Assembly: GCA_027924585.1 (NCBI GenBank)
Contig: BSBM01000436.1
Coordinates: forward strand, 9,315,001 to 9,379,000
Origin: Larix kaempferi
Lineage: Eukaryota > Streptophyta > Pinopsida > Pinales > Pinaceae
DNA: 64,000 nucleotides
Direction of reading: 5' to 3'
Made by a program: the position numbers and the translations under genes. The notes beneath the pieces were generated by a model. It searched no databases. It saw only the letters and a program-made list of their open reading frames with translations, and had not been told where the DNA came from. Shown one piece after another: positions 12,261-23,136 of this stretch; the first letter of the stretch is position 1, and each line of letters starts with the position of its first letter.

Positions 12261-13655
12261 CCTATTGATGATAGCTTCCCATATGAACATTTATTCGCTG
12301 TATCTGTTCGAACCCCATGGTTCGCAGACATAGCCAATTATTTGGCAACTGGAAAGCTACCAAACCATCTCTCTCCACCCGAAAAATGTAGAATCATAGT
12401 TCAAAGCTCTAACTATTCTTGGGTGGATAATGATCTCTTTCATACCGGTCCTGACCTTATTATTAGAAGGTGTGTACGAGAGGATGAGATGGCAGATATT
12501 CTTCATGCATGTCATGGTGGACCTTGCAGTGGACATTTTTCTGATAAAAGAACAACATATAAGGTTTTACATTCTGGATATTATTGGCCAAGCATCTTCA
12601 AGGATGCTGCCAAATATGTTAAAGGATGCGATAGTTTCCAAATAATGGGTAGACCTATGCCATCTGATGAGATTCCTTTGCAACCTCAAGTTATGATTGA
12701 GCCTTTTGAAAAATGGGCTCTAGATTTTGTTGGACCAATTTCCCCTATGTCTCATAAGAAAAAGTACATTCTATTATGTACAGATTATGTCACCAAGTGG
12801 GTAGAGGCCAAAGCTTTATTTCGAGCCACAGAGAAATCAATGGTAGAGTTTATGTATGAAGAGATATTTACTCGATTTGGTGTACCTAGGGAAATTGTAA
12901 CCGATCATGGATCCCAATTCACTTCCAAGTTAATGAAAGAACATACTAATAAGTATGGCATTAGACATTGAAAATATTCACCATATCATCCGCAGGAAAA
13001 TGGTCAAGTAGAAAGCACAAACAAGGTATTATAAGCTATCATGACCAAGACCATTCAGTCACACCACAAGGACTGGGCAGATAGGCTCCCATAATCCTTG
13101 TGGGCTTATAGAATAACTTGGAGAAACACCACTGGCCACACACCTTATGAACTTGTTTATGGAAAATAGGTTCTCCTACCCATTGAATTTCAGGTTAAGA
13201 CATTTTGTATGGCTGCTCAATTAGGAATGAATTTAGAAGAAACACATAAACAACGAATCCTATAAATAAATGAATTAGACGAGATTAGACAGGATGCTAT
13301 CCAACTAACAATCTTAATACATAATCAACGTACAAAATGGCATGACAGATACATTAAACAAAAACAATTTAAAACAGGAGACTGGGCATAACTTTTAGAT
13401 TCGAGATACAAAAATTTTAAAGGTAAATTGACTACTCGCTGGATGGGTCCTTATGAAATTGTTACAACTTTCGATAATGGATCCGTTAGAATTAAAACAA
13501 TTGATGATTCTCAAACTTCCTTTGTTGTAAATGGCCATATACTTAGACTGTATCACCAACCTATATTTAAACAAGACTTTGTAAAGAATGCCTTACAACA
13601 GCAGGAGATGGAACTAGTAGAAGAGGAAATCATTCCTCCTCCTCCTAGTCCCTAA
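12261..13655 (+). pseudogene. G1 integrase
   Basis: The HHCC region (HACHGGPCSGH … C-D-S-F-Q, 12505-12640) has lost its last cysteine to phenylalanine. The D,D-35-E core is present: ALDFVGP (12719), VTDHGSQF (12899) and, after a TGA at 12969, ENGQVES (about 12996). Five or more further stops follow (near 13034, 13094, 13168, 13264 and 13390). The C-terminal G-P-Y module (TTRWMGPYEIV … NGSVRIKTI, 13431-13500) is intact and the frame ends with a Pro-rich tail at 13655. No indel separates this from RT. Confidence 0.9.
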
Positions 13656-14523
13656 AATTTCTAAAGGATTGTCTTTATTTGTACATATGTAAATATATTG
13701 TGTTTTTGTTTTAATTATAATAATGAAGAGTTATTTCTGACAAGCTAATTGTATTTATACAGGGAATTTCATTTGTATGATCAGCTTATGAAATTTTTTC
13801 CATTAAAAACAGGAAAACTTTTCTCCCTTTTTAGATTTCTTATGATTTTTTTGTACATATGTTTTGTTTTGAATAAATCAAAATCATCTAACAACGGTTT
13901 TGCAGCTTAATTACAAGGACCTTATCCGCTCATGCAATATTATTGAAAGGGAAGCACTTAAAAGAAAAAAAAAACAAATTTTTTACCCTAATCCCTTCTT
14001 TTTTTCAATTATTGTTGAAATTGACATTTTTAGCAAAAGATAAAGTGTTCTTTATATTATCTTGCAACCATTTCATTCATGATTTTGAATATGGTATTTG
14101 ATTCAGGCATGCACATTTCTGATTATCGTTTAGAACTGTTGCTTAAAAGACCTATCTTAATTGCTAAGATCTTGACAAAAAAAAGTATACTATCTTACAC
14201 CTATGGATCATTGGCTTATCCTAGACTCATTATCAAAACTTGTTTCTTAAAGCATCTTTTAAAGGTAACTTAGAAGTGAATGTTATTTTTATTCTTGTGG
14301 GGAACATTACTGAATTTTTATGAAGAAGATTGATATAGATCAAAGAACAACTTTAGGTTATTATCTTTTGACATGATCTTTAACTTTGGTTATTATAAGT
14401 AAAAGTTGCTCATAAAGGTTCATTCTAATATTTCGAATTATGTGTTTAGAAGGCTTAGCACACTCTAGTGCCAACTGGATTCCTTACAAAAAAAATATAT
14501 ACATATACATCATTATACGAAGC

Positions 14524-14715
14524 AAACTCGCCGGGGTACTGAATAGGTCTGCTGGCAGCGGGTCCATGCTAAGTAAAATCTTAAACAAGGAAGATAGGTA
14601 AATGCAAGTAAACCCGCCGGGGTACTAAACAGGCTCGCTGGTAGCGGGACTATGCTTGCATGGAACCAAGATAAACCCACCAGGGTACTGAATAGGCCTG
14701 CTAGCAGAGGGTCAA
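14524..14715 (+). repeat. Three copies of a hairpin-like GC-rich repeat in G1
   Basis: Copies at about 14524-14570, 14610-14654 and 14673-14715 share the words CGCCGGGGTACTGAA, AGGCCTGCTGGCAG and GCGGGTC (the third copy reads CACCAGGG). Each copy starts with ACCCGC/AACTCGCC and closes with GCGGGT, so the ends can pair. They stand out in an AT-rich surrounding. Confidence 0.7.
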
Positions 14716-15207
14716 TATCGGGTAAAAGAGATCGGTTAATGCATTACTATGCACATGATTCATATATAAGAAACCCGAGTATACAAACACATGTTTTGGC
14801 CAATCATCTATACTGTCATTAGAGAATGACTGTAAGTTGAACTGGGACCTTGTCATCTAATTCAAACGATATCGAGGATGTTATTATCCTAGAAATGAGA
14901 CCCATAATTATGAAAATCTCACAAGCTTTACGGTACACCTTATCTTTATCTTGGGATGACAAGAAATATTTTGAGTCATGGATGGTTAGTTTTCTTGTGG
15001 CATCTTTCATATCAAATTATATTATCATTCTTCATATGGTTCTTTTAAGCACTGTTCTATTCTTTATGATAAATGTACATCTCTGAATCATCTACATGTT
15101 TAGTTATATTTCATTTTCTTTAGAAAAGTATTACAAAATTCTTCAACTATTGATAAAATAATTGATCTAATGCTATTTTTGTTGGCTTGAGGACAAGCCA
15201 TATATTT

Positions 15208-15220
15208 GGTTTGGGGGAGG
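15208..15220 (+). promoter_or_regulatory. Internal polypurine-like tract in G1
   Basis: GGTTTGGGGGAGG. The core GGTTTGGGGGA is identical to the terminal polypurine tract at 17550-17560. It lies 2.3 kb upstream of the LTR and before the accessory ORF. Confidence 0.5.
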
Positions 15221-16152
15221 ATTAGGATTATAACTGTTTTAAACTATTCTTTTCTATTTATTTTTATTAAACAAAAAAGTCTATTTATCTTTGAAAGTGA
15301 TAGATGTTTGTAGGTTAATGCAAAAGCAGAAGGCAAATTTTTTCAATTAAAGACAAACAAAAAGGGGACATGACTTAAAAGTTTCATAAAGCAAAGTTTA
15401 CAGCATTTTCTGTGCACTAACAGCCTTAAAAATTCTTTGCAAAAATAAGTTCCAGTTGGCTTTAGCAATAAAATTTTGTATAGACAAAAGTGTGTATGAA
15501 AGGATGAATGATGGATCGAATGCCGATCCAAATGAAGTGACGAATGCAGCAAATAAGCAACATTTTGAATAAAAGTGCTGAAGAATTTTTTAGCTTATAT
15601 ATTTCAAATAGCATGCTAGATATTTTTGAAAATTCTGACTAACCAATGATGATAGGGATCAATCAAACATCAAATCTCGCACTTGGTTTTATTTCCGTAT
15701 TCATCTCATCTTGTTAAATGAACGAATATTGTGTCATTTTGAATCATTGTATGACCACTATGGCCTTACCTGTCGTATAGATTGCCAGCATATGGATTGG
15801 ATCCTTGTGATCTTCCATGTGTGGAATATCCCATTACGTGAATTTCGTTCAACCTATCCAAAGCTTGGCTTTGGACATGGTTGAATTTTCTATATCAAAC
15901 ACGCATCTACCGGATTCATGCACTTCAATACTCGCACTTAACTCAAGATATTCAAAGTACAAGTGTGATCTTTCAAAACACGCTTTACCTATGACCATTC
16001 AGCCATCCAAACAAACTTCAATTTAACTGATGGCTACGTAAACTTCTGTTTCATTCTGTTCACCCTTCATTTCTCTCTCTGCGAGCTACATCCTCTGAAA
16101 ATTCCTTGTATCCCCTGCATTTATCTGTTGTTTTCCCCTGTCCTCTATTAGC

Positions 16153-17509
16153 AATGCCTAACCGTTGCAAGCCAGGTAGCTACCAAGATCTTCTTCATAT
16201 CCCTGAGTTTAAAAGATGCCGTGAGTTATTCTATCAAACAGGTTGGAATCCGTTTCTCCACCGCCTTGATGGTCATGACCATGAAATTTTGTTGCTGTTT
16301 GCCAAAGGTTTTGATGGAAAAACGACCAAGGTCTGCCATCTTATTTTTTTCGTGACAGAAGAGTCAATAGCGTTAGCTACGAAGCTCCCTAGAGAAGGTT
16401 CCCGATGGCACAAGCATTTGTTTCTTCCACGAGAATCTCACCAGTTCACTCTCAAGCCCAATTTTCAACACATTACTAGCACCAAAGGTTTTCATAGAGA
16501 ATGGATCAAGCTAGAGTACTTGGATCTTTTGACCATTATGATTCACTTAGTCACCTGCGAGGGTAAGTTCACTATTTTTAAAGCTTGCCACGTTAGACTG
16601 TTAGCTCATTTTGTCAATAATCAGACCTTAAATTTCCCATTCTACTTTCTAAAGAGCTTGGAAAAGATGTCAAGTCAAGTTAGAAAGAATACCATTAACC
16701 CTTATGGCAGCTTATATCACCATTGTCTCATTAAGCTTTTAATCATTCATAAGCTAGAGGAGAGAGGTCAGACTTGGGACCATTTTGTTTTTGAGATATT
16801 AAACCCCCATTTTTCTACTATCAAATCTTCCCCTTATCAAGAACACCTTCACGACCAAGAAGAACCAAACACTAAACGTGTACGATTTGATGAGAGTTCC
16901 TTAGATGATATGCACTCTGTCCATTCAATACATTCTTCTACTGAACCTAGAGAGACAAATCATGACCAGTCCATTCATCAGCCTGACATTCAGACTATCA
17001 TTCATCCCTCATGCTCAAATATTCAGTTGGACGATCATAATTTGGAGTCCTCCCTCCTCACACTAGCTACTGCATCCGTTTAGATGAGTGAAGCTTGTGC
17101 TGTTAGAATCCCTCCTGCATGTAACAAAGACAAAAGCTCTGAAGAACAGACTATTAACATTGAGACATCTCCAAAAGAGAAGAGTCTTCAAATGGACTTG
17201 GAGCATGGTATAGAACAACCTATTTTGAGTCAGCAAAAGTGGGATCAGTTAACCCAAGAGATAGCACAATTAACAGAACAAAGTCAAAGCTATGTGGAGA
17301 CAATCTCTGAGCTCCTTGAAGAGAATAAGATGTTGCGTACACAATTGAAAAGAACTGAATGCTCAGTTAACGCCAAAATAACATCCAATGCTATCCTTAG
17401 AGTAAAGTATAATTCCTTAAGGAGTCATTTCAAGAAGCTCCAGGCTAAGCATGCATCTCCATCATTCGAGTTAAAGACCGCTGCTACCGCAGCTCGGCCT
17501 TCTTCCTAA
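16153..17509 (+). pseudogene. G1 accessory ORF (env-position protein with C-terminal coiled coil)
   Basis: Starts at ATG 16153 (MPNRCKPGSYQ); the frame is open further upstream but without another ATG nearby. It runs about 450 codons in one frame with a single TAG at 17081. The N-terminal two thirds is a mixed alpha-type sequence with TEESIALATKLPREG and FPFYFLKSLEKM. The centre is acidic and His/Ser-rich with a basic patch (TKRVRF). The C-terminal part (about 17230-17370) has regular heptads (LTQEIAQLTEQ … LLEENKMLRTQLKR) that suggest a coiled coil. There is no signal peptide, membrane segment or zinc motif. It lies where Athila elements carry their env-like ORF, but nothing seen supports an envelope role. 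A capsid-associated or RNA-binding accessory protein is equally possible. Confidence 0.6.
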
Positions 17510-17548
17510 ATTACTTTTTGTTTTGCTCAGTGGGACCTGGCATGGCTC

Positions 17549-17561
17549 TGGTTTGGGGGAA
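17549..17561 (+). promoter_or_regulatory. G1 polypurine tract
   Basis: TGGTTTGGGGGAA lies directly against the second LTR. This is the expected plus-strand primer. Confidence 0.8.
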
Positions 17562-20351
17562 TGTTGGTGTCCAATATTGTCACCATTTTTTATCATTTAA
17601 TTTACTCGAAGTGGCGTTATTTCTATCGTTTTTTCTATAGTAAGTTGTTTTCTTAGCCATTCAACCCATCAAATAGTCCAGGTATGCACAAATTCATTTA
17701 ACATGCAAATCTTGTTATATTTCGTATATTATGGTTTATTTATGATTTAAATGATGTTTTTGGGAATAATTAAAATTTATGGTTTTAATTGACAGGCTAT
17801 GATTTGCAATTTATCCATCATTCATCCCATGTGCTATGTGCTCAGCCTAAAATGCTTTCAGCTCATCGTTCATCCCTCCGTTCAGCCTATGAAAGCCATG
17901 GTTGATGCATCTCAGACCGTTGAATGAAGAGGAGGACACATGGGTTCTGTTTGCCATGTGGCACTGATGGTTAATGAACCATTCTTATAGAAGATTCGAA
18001 CTTAGGCTCACCAAGTCTGACAGCGCATTCTACATCCACATCAGCGCTCCAAGCCATGATTCGTCTGTGCATTCATCCCGGAATCACGCACGTCTACTCA
18101 GCTCTTGCTCACGCCATCGTTCTGGAAGGAGTCAGCCTGTTAACACTCAGTTGGATGACATAACTCCCACGTCCATGCTCAGTATGCCAACGTAACTCCT
18201 GTGCCCACGTCAACGCTCCAACATATGATTCTGGTCACGTTTTGAGGGAACAAATGCTCAGCTGTTTGAATTGGAAAGGATTGACGCCGAGGAGATGGGT
18301 AGATGCCCCCTGCACTGTTATGTATCATTTAATCAGTAGTTACAGACATTAAACACCTCTATTATTAGAGAGGTCGACTCTGTCGACCCTCTCACCCATT
18401 GTAACTTATAAATAGTCACCTCTGTGATTGAGACGAGTTAGTTTTTTAGTCTTTAGTTCTCTGAATTTATGATGGTTTTCTAGTCTCAGTCCAAGCATTT
18501 GCAGTCGTAGATAGTTTGAAGACAGACTCCGTAATTTTTCTCAATTTAATGGAAGCAACAGCTTGTTGATGTTTTACTGGTAGTCATTTAAGTTGAGCTA
18601 GTTCACCCTCCGATTGCTGGGAAGAGCCCCTCATCAACTGGAGGTTTTATTTACATTTTCTGCATTTCTTTTCTTGCAATTAACTAGTTTATTTCTTGTA
18701 TGTGTAATTTAATTCATTTTCCTGTGTGTATTATCTTCATCCTTCTGTAATTGATATTATGTTGTCAATACAATCTCCCTTCTTCTGAGTAGAATGGTCG
18801 ACCAATAGTTCAGTAGTTTGATAATTTGTAGTTTGTTTTTCAGTCCTTCTCCCATCATCATAGATAGATATTTCTTCCAACTTCTTCCATAGTTAGCATT
18901 CCTTTCCTCCCTCTCTTCTCTGTTAGTTTTTCTTCCTGTTTGTTGTAGGTTAATTCTTCTTTCTACTATTCTAGCCTTCTCCCTTCTTCTATTTCCAACC
19001 TTCTTCCTACTTCTCATAGAATCATTCATTCCCTTAGGTAATGATTTGCATAGATAACTTCTTAGCCTCCAATCATCTCTCTCTTGCTTCCTGTGCACTG
19101 TAGGATCATTTGCATAAATCCAGCTAGTAATTAAATCATTCAAAAACTCTTCTTTCCCTCACTTTAAACCGTTTTCCTCCATTCGGATCGTCATTCAGAC
19201 TGCTTTTCAGACTAGCGTTCAGATCATCATTCGAACCTATGTGTTTTCTGTATTATTTTGAGGCCTTTTTCCGAATCTAATTTCTTCTGCCTCTTAATCA
19301 TCATTCTTCTAATTCCTCCTTAATAGTTTGAGATGTAATTTAATCTTGTTTTATGTTATTTGGAGTTTTTAATTCAATTGTCATCATTATTTCCTCCTTT
19401 CCTACTTCTTCTTTATCCTCTTCTCATCTTTCTTCCAAACTTTAATTCTTTAACCAGTTTTGTTACTTGGTTACTGTTCAGAATGTATGAATGTTGTTCC
19501 TAAGTAGTTTATTTTCAAGTTGTAGTTGATAATTCCATTTCGTTGAGTTGTTTTAGTTTGTTAATCTTAAGACTAGTTTCTATTTAATGAAGATGTTCAT
19601 GTTGTAAGATCTAGATTACTAATAAAATATCTTTATCAAGTTTTCTACTTGCTTCCAAATCTAATATAGTTCAATTTAACATCTTTGTTAAGTCTTCTGA
19701 TTGCTTCTACTTACATTAGTTTCATGTTGTTCACATATGGATAGACAGTAGTTCATAATGTTTAAAATTAGTAGTAGTTTGTTGATTTTTAGTTTACATT
19801 TGTTTGTAGAAGTTAAGTTAGATTTACTTCCGTTTAGCTTCCTCATTACCTTTGAAAGTCATTACGATACATTTACTCCAGTTCCTATTACATTTGATGT
19901 ATATAATCAAGAAGAGTGGAATTAGATGGTTTAGTCTAAATTTATGTACATTTACAAGTTCTCCCTATTAAACATCTAATATCCATAGCTCTGATTCTGT
20001 CCATAGTTGTTATCTGGAAGTTGAATTTGGTAGTTTCTTACTTTTCTAGAGTAGTTTGTGTTCTAGTATTTGTTTCCATTTTTTTAATTAACCATAGAGG
20101 TAGAGTAGTATGATCTAGTACTATTCTGTTTTGTGATTTAAATGTATTCTTAAATATTTAACTTGGTTTTTCATTTTGAAAGATCTTTCGATCTTTTTCC
20201 TTACTAAACATTTTTAGGTCTGACAAACCTGAAACTGTAGAACCTTTTCTACCTTGGCATATATTTTGCTTTCAACTCTAAGTTTACTAATTCTGGTTGA
20301 TAATTAATCTTAGGTGTTGTTTTTAATTTGAGATAGCTCACACACCCAACA
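17562..20351 (+). repeat. G1 second LTR (2790 bp)
   Basis: Near copy of 2822-5587, starting TGTTGGTGTCC and ending CACCCAACA. Because another primer site and gag follow it, it serves as 3' LTR of the left unit and 5' LTR of the right unit in the tandem. Confidence 0.93.
18407..18414 (+). promoter_or_regulatory. TATA box of G1 second LTR
   Basis: TATAAATA at offset 845 from the LTR start, as in the first LTR. Confidence 0.55.
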
Positions 20352-20354
20352 TTT

Positions 20355-20372
20355 TGGCGCCGTTGTTGGGGA
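20355..20372 (+). promoter_or_regulatory. Decayed primer-binding site, tRNA-Asp
   Basis: TGGCGCCGTTGTTGGGGA matches the first primer site except CC to TT in the middle, a change expected from cytosine deamination. Confidence 0.85.
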
Positions 20373-20546
20373 GTTGAAATAGGTAGAATTTCTCTTCCAA
20401 AACTTAGTGGTAACTTAGATTAGGCTGGTGGCAGGTGAGCGGTAAGACGAGAGGTAAGAACCTGTGCATATGTTATAACAGGCATCCCCAAACCCCAGCA
20501 GTAGTCGTTATGCAGTCAAAGTTTCTTTCAGTTATAATTTGCTTTC

Positions 20547-21812
20547 ATGAATAGGTCTAGAGATTCACAAGGTAGATTTATTAAAACTCAAATTCCTACT
20601 AACCTATACGGGGGATGTACCACCCCAATTACTCACTTAATAGAAAGGTATCGGAAGACACCTAAAGGGGATAGTCCTACTTGGAAGGCTAAATAAACCT
20701 TCTCTGGAAACATTTTAAAGGAAATCATATGGACATCAGAACAGTCTGTTCATAAATAAATTCCACTAGAAGAAACTCAAGTTCATATTGAGACTGAACT
20801 CATACAAGAAGAAGCTCAGAAGGATAAAACTTCAGAACCTCTTAACCCTTCGTTAGTCCAAAAGCCCAAAGATACTAATTTTTCAATAATAGGTGGTCCA
20901 AATTTGGTATATTTTATCAATCCTACACAAGTAGATGCTCTTTTTGGGAGCTCTACAAACATCGTCATCTCACAGATTGACACAGTAACAGTAGAACCTC
21001 CTAGACTAGATTCCCACATAGCTGATCATTCTCCTCCTAAAAGGAAGAATATACTTCCTGCAAAAGAACGTTGGGATATCCCATATTCACCAAGAAAGGA
21101 GCCACCTAGATTTTCTCTCTTTGGTAATAGAATCTTCATGGAGGATGAACATGGAGATCGTGTCCGACAAGATGAAGAAGTTAGAACCGAAGGTACCTTC
21201 GGGTTTCCCATCTTAGACACTGCACAAGATGTTACTATGAAAAATATCCCTCCTTCCTCATTACCAACTTTCTATGGGAAAAGTAGTGAGGATCCGGACA
21301 CATTCTTATTTGAGTTTGACATTTTGTGTAGGAGTTACAATTACCTACAAGATGGCCAAAAACTAAAACTTTTTCCTGCCACATTAAAAGATTCTTCTCT
21401 TCAATGGTTCATGGGATTGGGAGAATCTAATATTAAATCTTGGGAAGACATGAAGAATGCATTTCTTCGAAAATATAAGGATTACTGTAGACCAAAGGAC
21501 TCTCGCAATGATATTTTTAAAATTCAACAGCTTGAAGACGAGAGCCTCGAGGACTACCTCGAAAGATTTAACTATGTGTTACACAAGTCTAAATATAGTG
21601 ATGTTCGAGAAGATGCAGTAAGAACACTCTTCCTTAAAGGAATCCTAGAAGAATTCTTGGATAACCTTAATCTCATGGCAGCAGGAGATATTTCTTATAA
21701 ATCTTTTCTAGAGATTTGGGAACTATGTAGGAATTACTCTAGGAGTAGAGGGAAAGGTGGAAGACACTTTCGAGAACCTTATGTTAGAAATCCAAAAGGA
21801 AACACATCCGGT
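20547..21812 (+). pseudogene. G1 second gag copy, truncated
   Basis: Same protein as 5783-7339, starting at ATG 20547. Stops occur at about 20693 and 20756 where the first copy has GAA; later it is open for about 300 codons through the capsid core (LPTFYGKSSEDPDTFLFEF). It lacks an 18-bp acidic stretch (D-E-E-D-G-E region) present in the first copy. It ends before the zinc knuckles, where C1 sequence begins at 21813. The two gags differ at both silent and replacement sites, as expected of two decaying copies. Confidence 0.85.
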
Positions 21813-22542
21813 TAGTACACCTTTGGCCGGCCATTTCAAACTAAGTAAGGAAATGTGTCCCAAGACAGAGGAAGAGATAGATTACATGTCCATGATTCCC
21901 TATTCATCATCAGTTGGCAGCTTGATGTATGCCATGGTGTACACAAGACCAGATATTGCACATGCAGTGGGAGTTGTGAGCAGATATATGAACAATCTAG
22001 GTAAAGAACATTGGAAGGAAGTACAGTGGGTTCTCAGGTATATGAGAGGTACTACCACTCATGGATTTGTTTTTGGAGGTTCAGACATTGTTCTACAAGG
22101 ATACGTTGATGCAAATATGGCAAGTGATAAGGATAGTAGGAGGAGCACCACAGGGTATGTGTTTACTATAGGTGGAACAATAATAAGCTGGATTTTGAAA
22201 CTGCAAAAGGTTGTTTCACTTTCAACAATGGAAGCAAAGTATGTTGTTGTTACAGAGGCTAGTAAAGAGATGATTTGGTTGCAGAGGTTTATGGAGGAAT
22301 TGGGTAAGAAGCAGAAGGACAACAGGTTGTATAGTGACAGCCATAGTGCCATTCATCTTGTGAAGAACTCATTATTCCATTCCAGGACTAAACATATACA
22401 TCTCAAGTACCATTTCACACGCTCTATTCTGGAAGATGAACTGTTGAAGCTGGAGAAGATACATACTAGCCAGAATCCTACAGACATGTTTACAAAGGTA
22501 GTGACCAAAGAGAAAATTAGTTCCTGCTCGGTTTTAGTTTGA
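21813..22542 (+). pseudogene. Copia C1: end of RT and RNase H
   Basis: It resumes C1 after the G1 insertion and deletion, at V-S-T-P-L (end of RT). The remaining 240 codons are open to a TGA at 22540. RNase H residues are present: GYVDAN, STMEAKY, YSDSHSAIHL and SRTKHIHLKYHF, ending PTDMFTKVVTKEK, the usual copia polyprotein tail. The apparent start of this frame at 21757 is an artefact, because it begins in an alternative frame of G1 gag and crosses the junction. About 2 kb of C1 (most of integrase and RT) is missing. Confidence 0.9.
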
Positions 22543-22630
22543 ATTCTAGTGTGAAGGTGAATATGATAAATTTTCCAAGTCCAAGTCCAGCAAGTACAAC
22601 AATGGTGGGGTTGCTGTGATTAGTCTCCAA

Positions 22631-22638
22631 GTGGGAGA
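22631..22638 (+). promoter_or_regulatory. C1 polypurine tract
   Basis: GTGGGAGA lies one base before the TGTTGG start of the C1 3' LTR. Confidence 0.7.
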
Positions 22639-22639
22639 T

Positions 22640-23136
22640 TGTTGGTTGTGGAGCCTGATCTTCCAGATTCATATATGTTGTTGTTTAGTCATGTTTGTAC
22701 CCCATTGTTATATGATATGCAGGTGGACTGTACACTCACCCCAGCGGGGGGTGTGGGGGGGCATCGCCCCCCCACGGGGTTCCAGGGGGGATGATTATGG
22801 GAACATGGTTTTGGGTAACCCGTGGTATTTCCCCTTTACAATAAAGACATTGTAATACTGCTAGGGTTGATGCATTAGGTATTGTGTATTGTAAATATAT
22901 TTGATATCATGTAAGATATACTAAGAGAGTGTGAAGAGGAAGTTGCAGCGGCTGTGCTACGGGTTGTATCCCTTCATTTTGCTGGATGGTATAATAATAA
23001 GGACTGGCAATTTCTGTGTCGGTGTAGCCCATCTTGGGTGAACCAAACTATATTGGTGTCTCTCTTGTAATGTGTTTGTGTGATTATATTTGCATCTTGT
23101 TTATTGTTATTTCTCTGTGATATTGCTTTTCTAACA
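22640..23136 (+). repeat. C1 3' LTR (497 bp)
   Basis: It starts TGTTGG and ends TTCTAACA just upstream of the satellite array. An AATAAA (22840-22845) could serve as the poly(A) signal. It contains a perfect GC hairpin at 22753-22775. The 5' LTR lies outside the window or is lost, so no target duplication can be checked. Confidence 0.8.
22753..22775 (+). repeat. Perfect 10-bp GC hairpin in the C1 LTR
   Basis: Arms GTGGGGGGGC and GCCCCCCCAC are separated by ATC. Flanking G- and C-runs extend the potential structure. Confidence 0.85.

Larger units (their letters stand above)
13656..16152 (+). other. G1 non-coding region between pol and accessory ORF
   Basis: About 2.5 kb with no supported gene. 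It is AT-rich, with a poly-A run near 13965-13978. It contains the three hairpin-like repeats at 14524-14715 and a polypurine-type tract at 15208-15220, preceded at about 15188 by TTGAGGACAAGCC, a motif that in this clade commonly sits just upstream of the 3' end. Short open stretches (for example 14850-15086) show no recognisable domain. Confidence 0.6.
2822..21812 (+). mobile_element. Athila-like Ty3/gypsy element G1, tandem LTR-internal-LTR-internal' array
   Basis: The order is LTR (2822-5587), tRNA-Asp primer site, gag-pol, accessory ORF, polypurine tract, LTR (17562-20351), a second primer site and a second gag truncated at about 21812. The two LTRs and the two gags are close copies of each other (a few percent divergence by eye). 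The first five bases outside the left LTR are GACAA (2817-2821) in C1 integrase. The right-hand copy is lost: gag 2 runs into C1 RNase H across a GGT shared by both sides (21810-21812). This suits unequal exchange between LTRs followed by a deletion through short microhomology. The tRNA-Asp primer site, the D-L-G-A protease motif and the 3' accessory ORF place it in the Athila/Tat group. Confidence 0.85.

Noticed and set aside
16106-16152. Upstream extension of the G1 accessory ORF
   Set aside because: Begins at TTG, not ATG; the first ATG in frame is 16153, and the hydrophobic leader-like stretch is more likely untranslated.
21757-22542. Single 261-codon open frame suggesting a chimeric gene
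   Set aside because: Its first ~18 codons are an alternative frame of G1 gag and the rest is C1 RNase H. It exists only because of the deletion junction at 21812.
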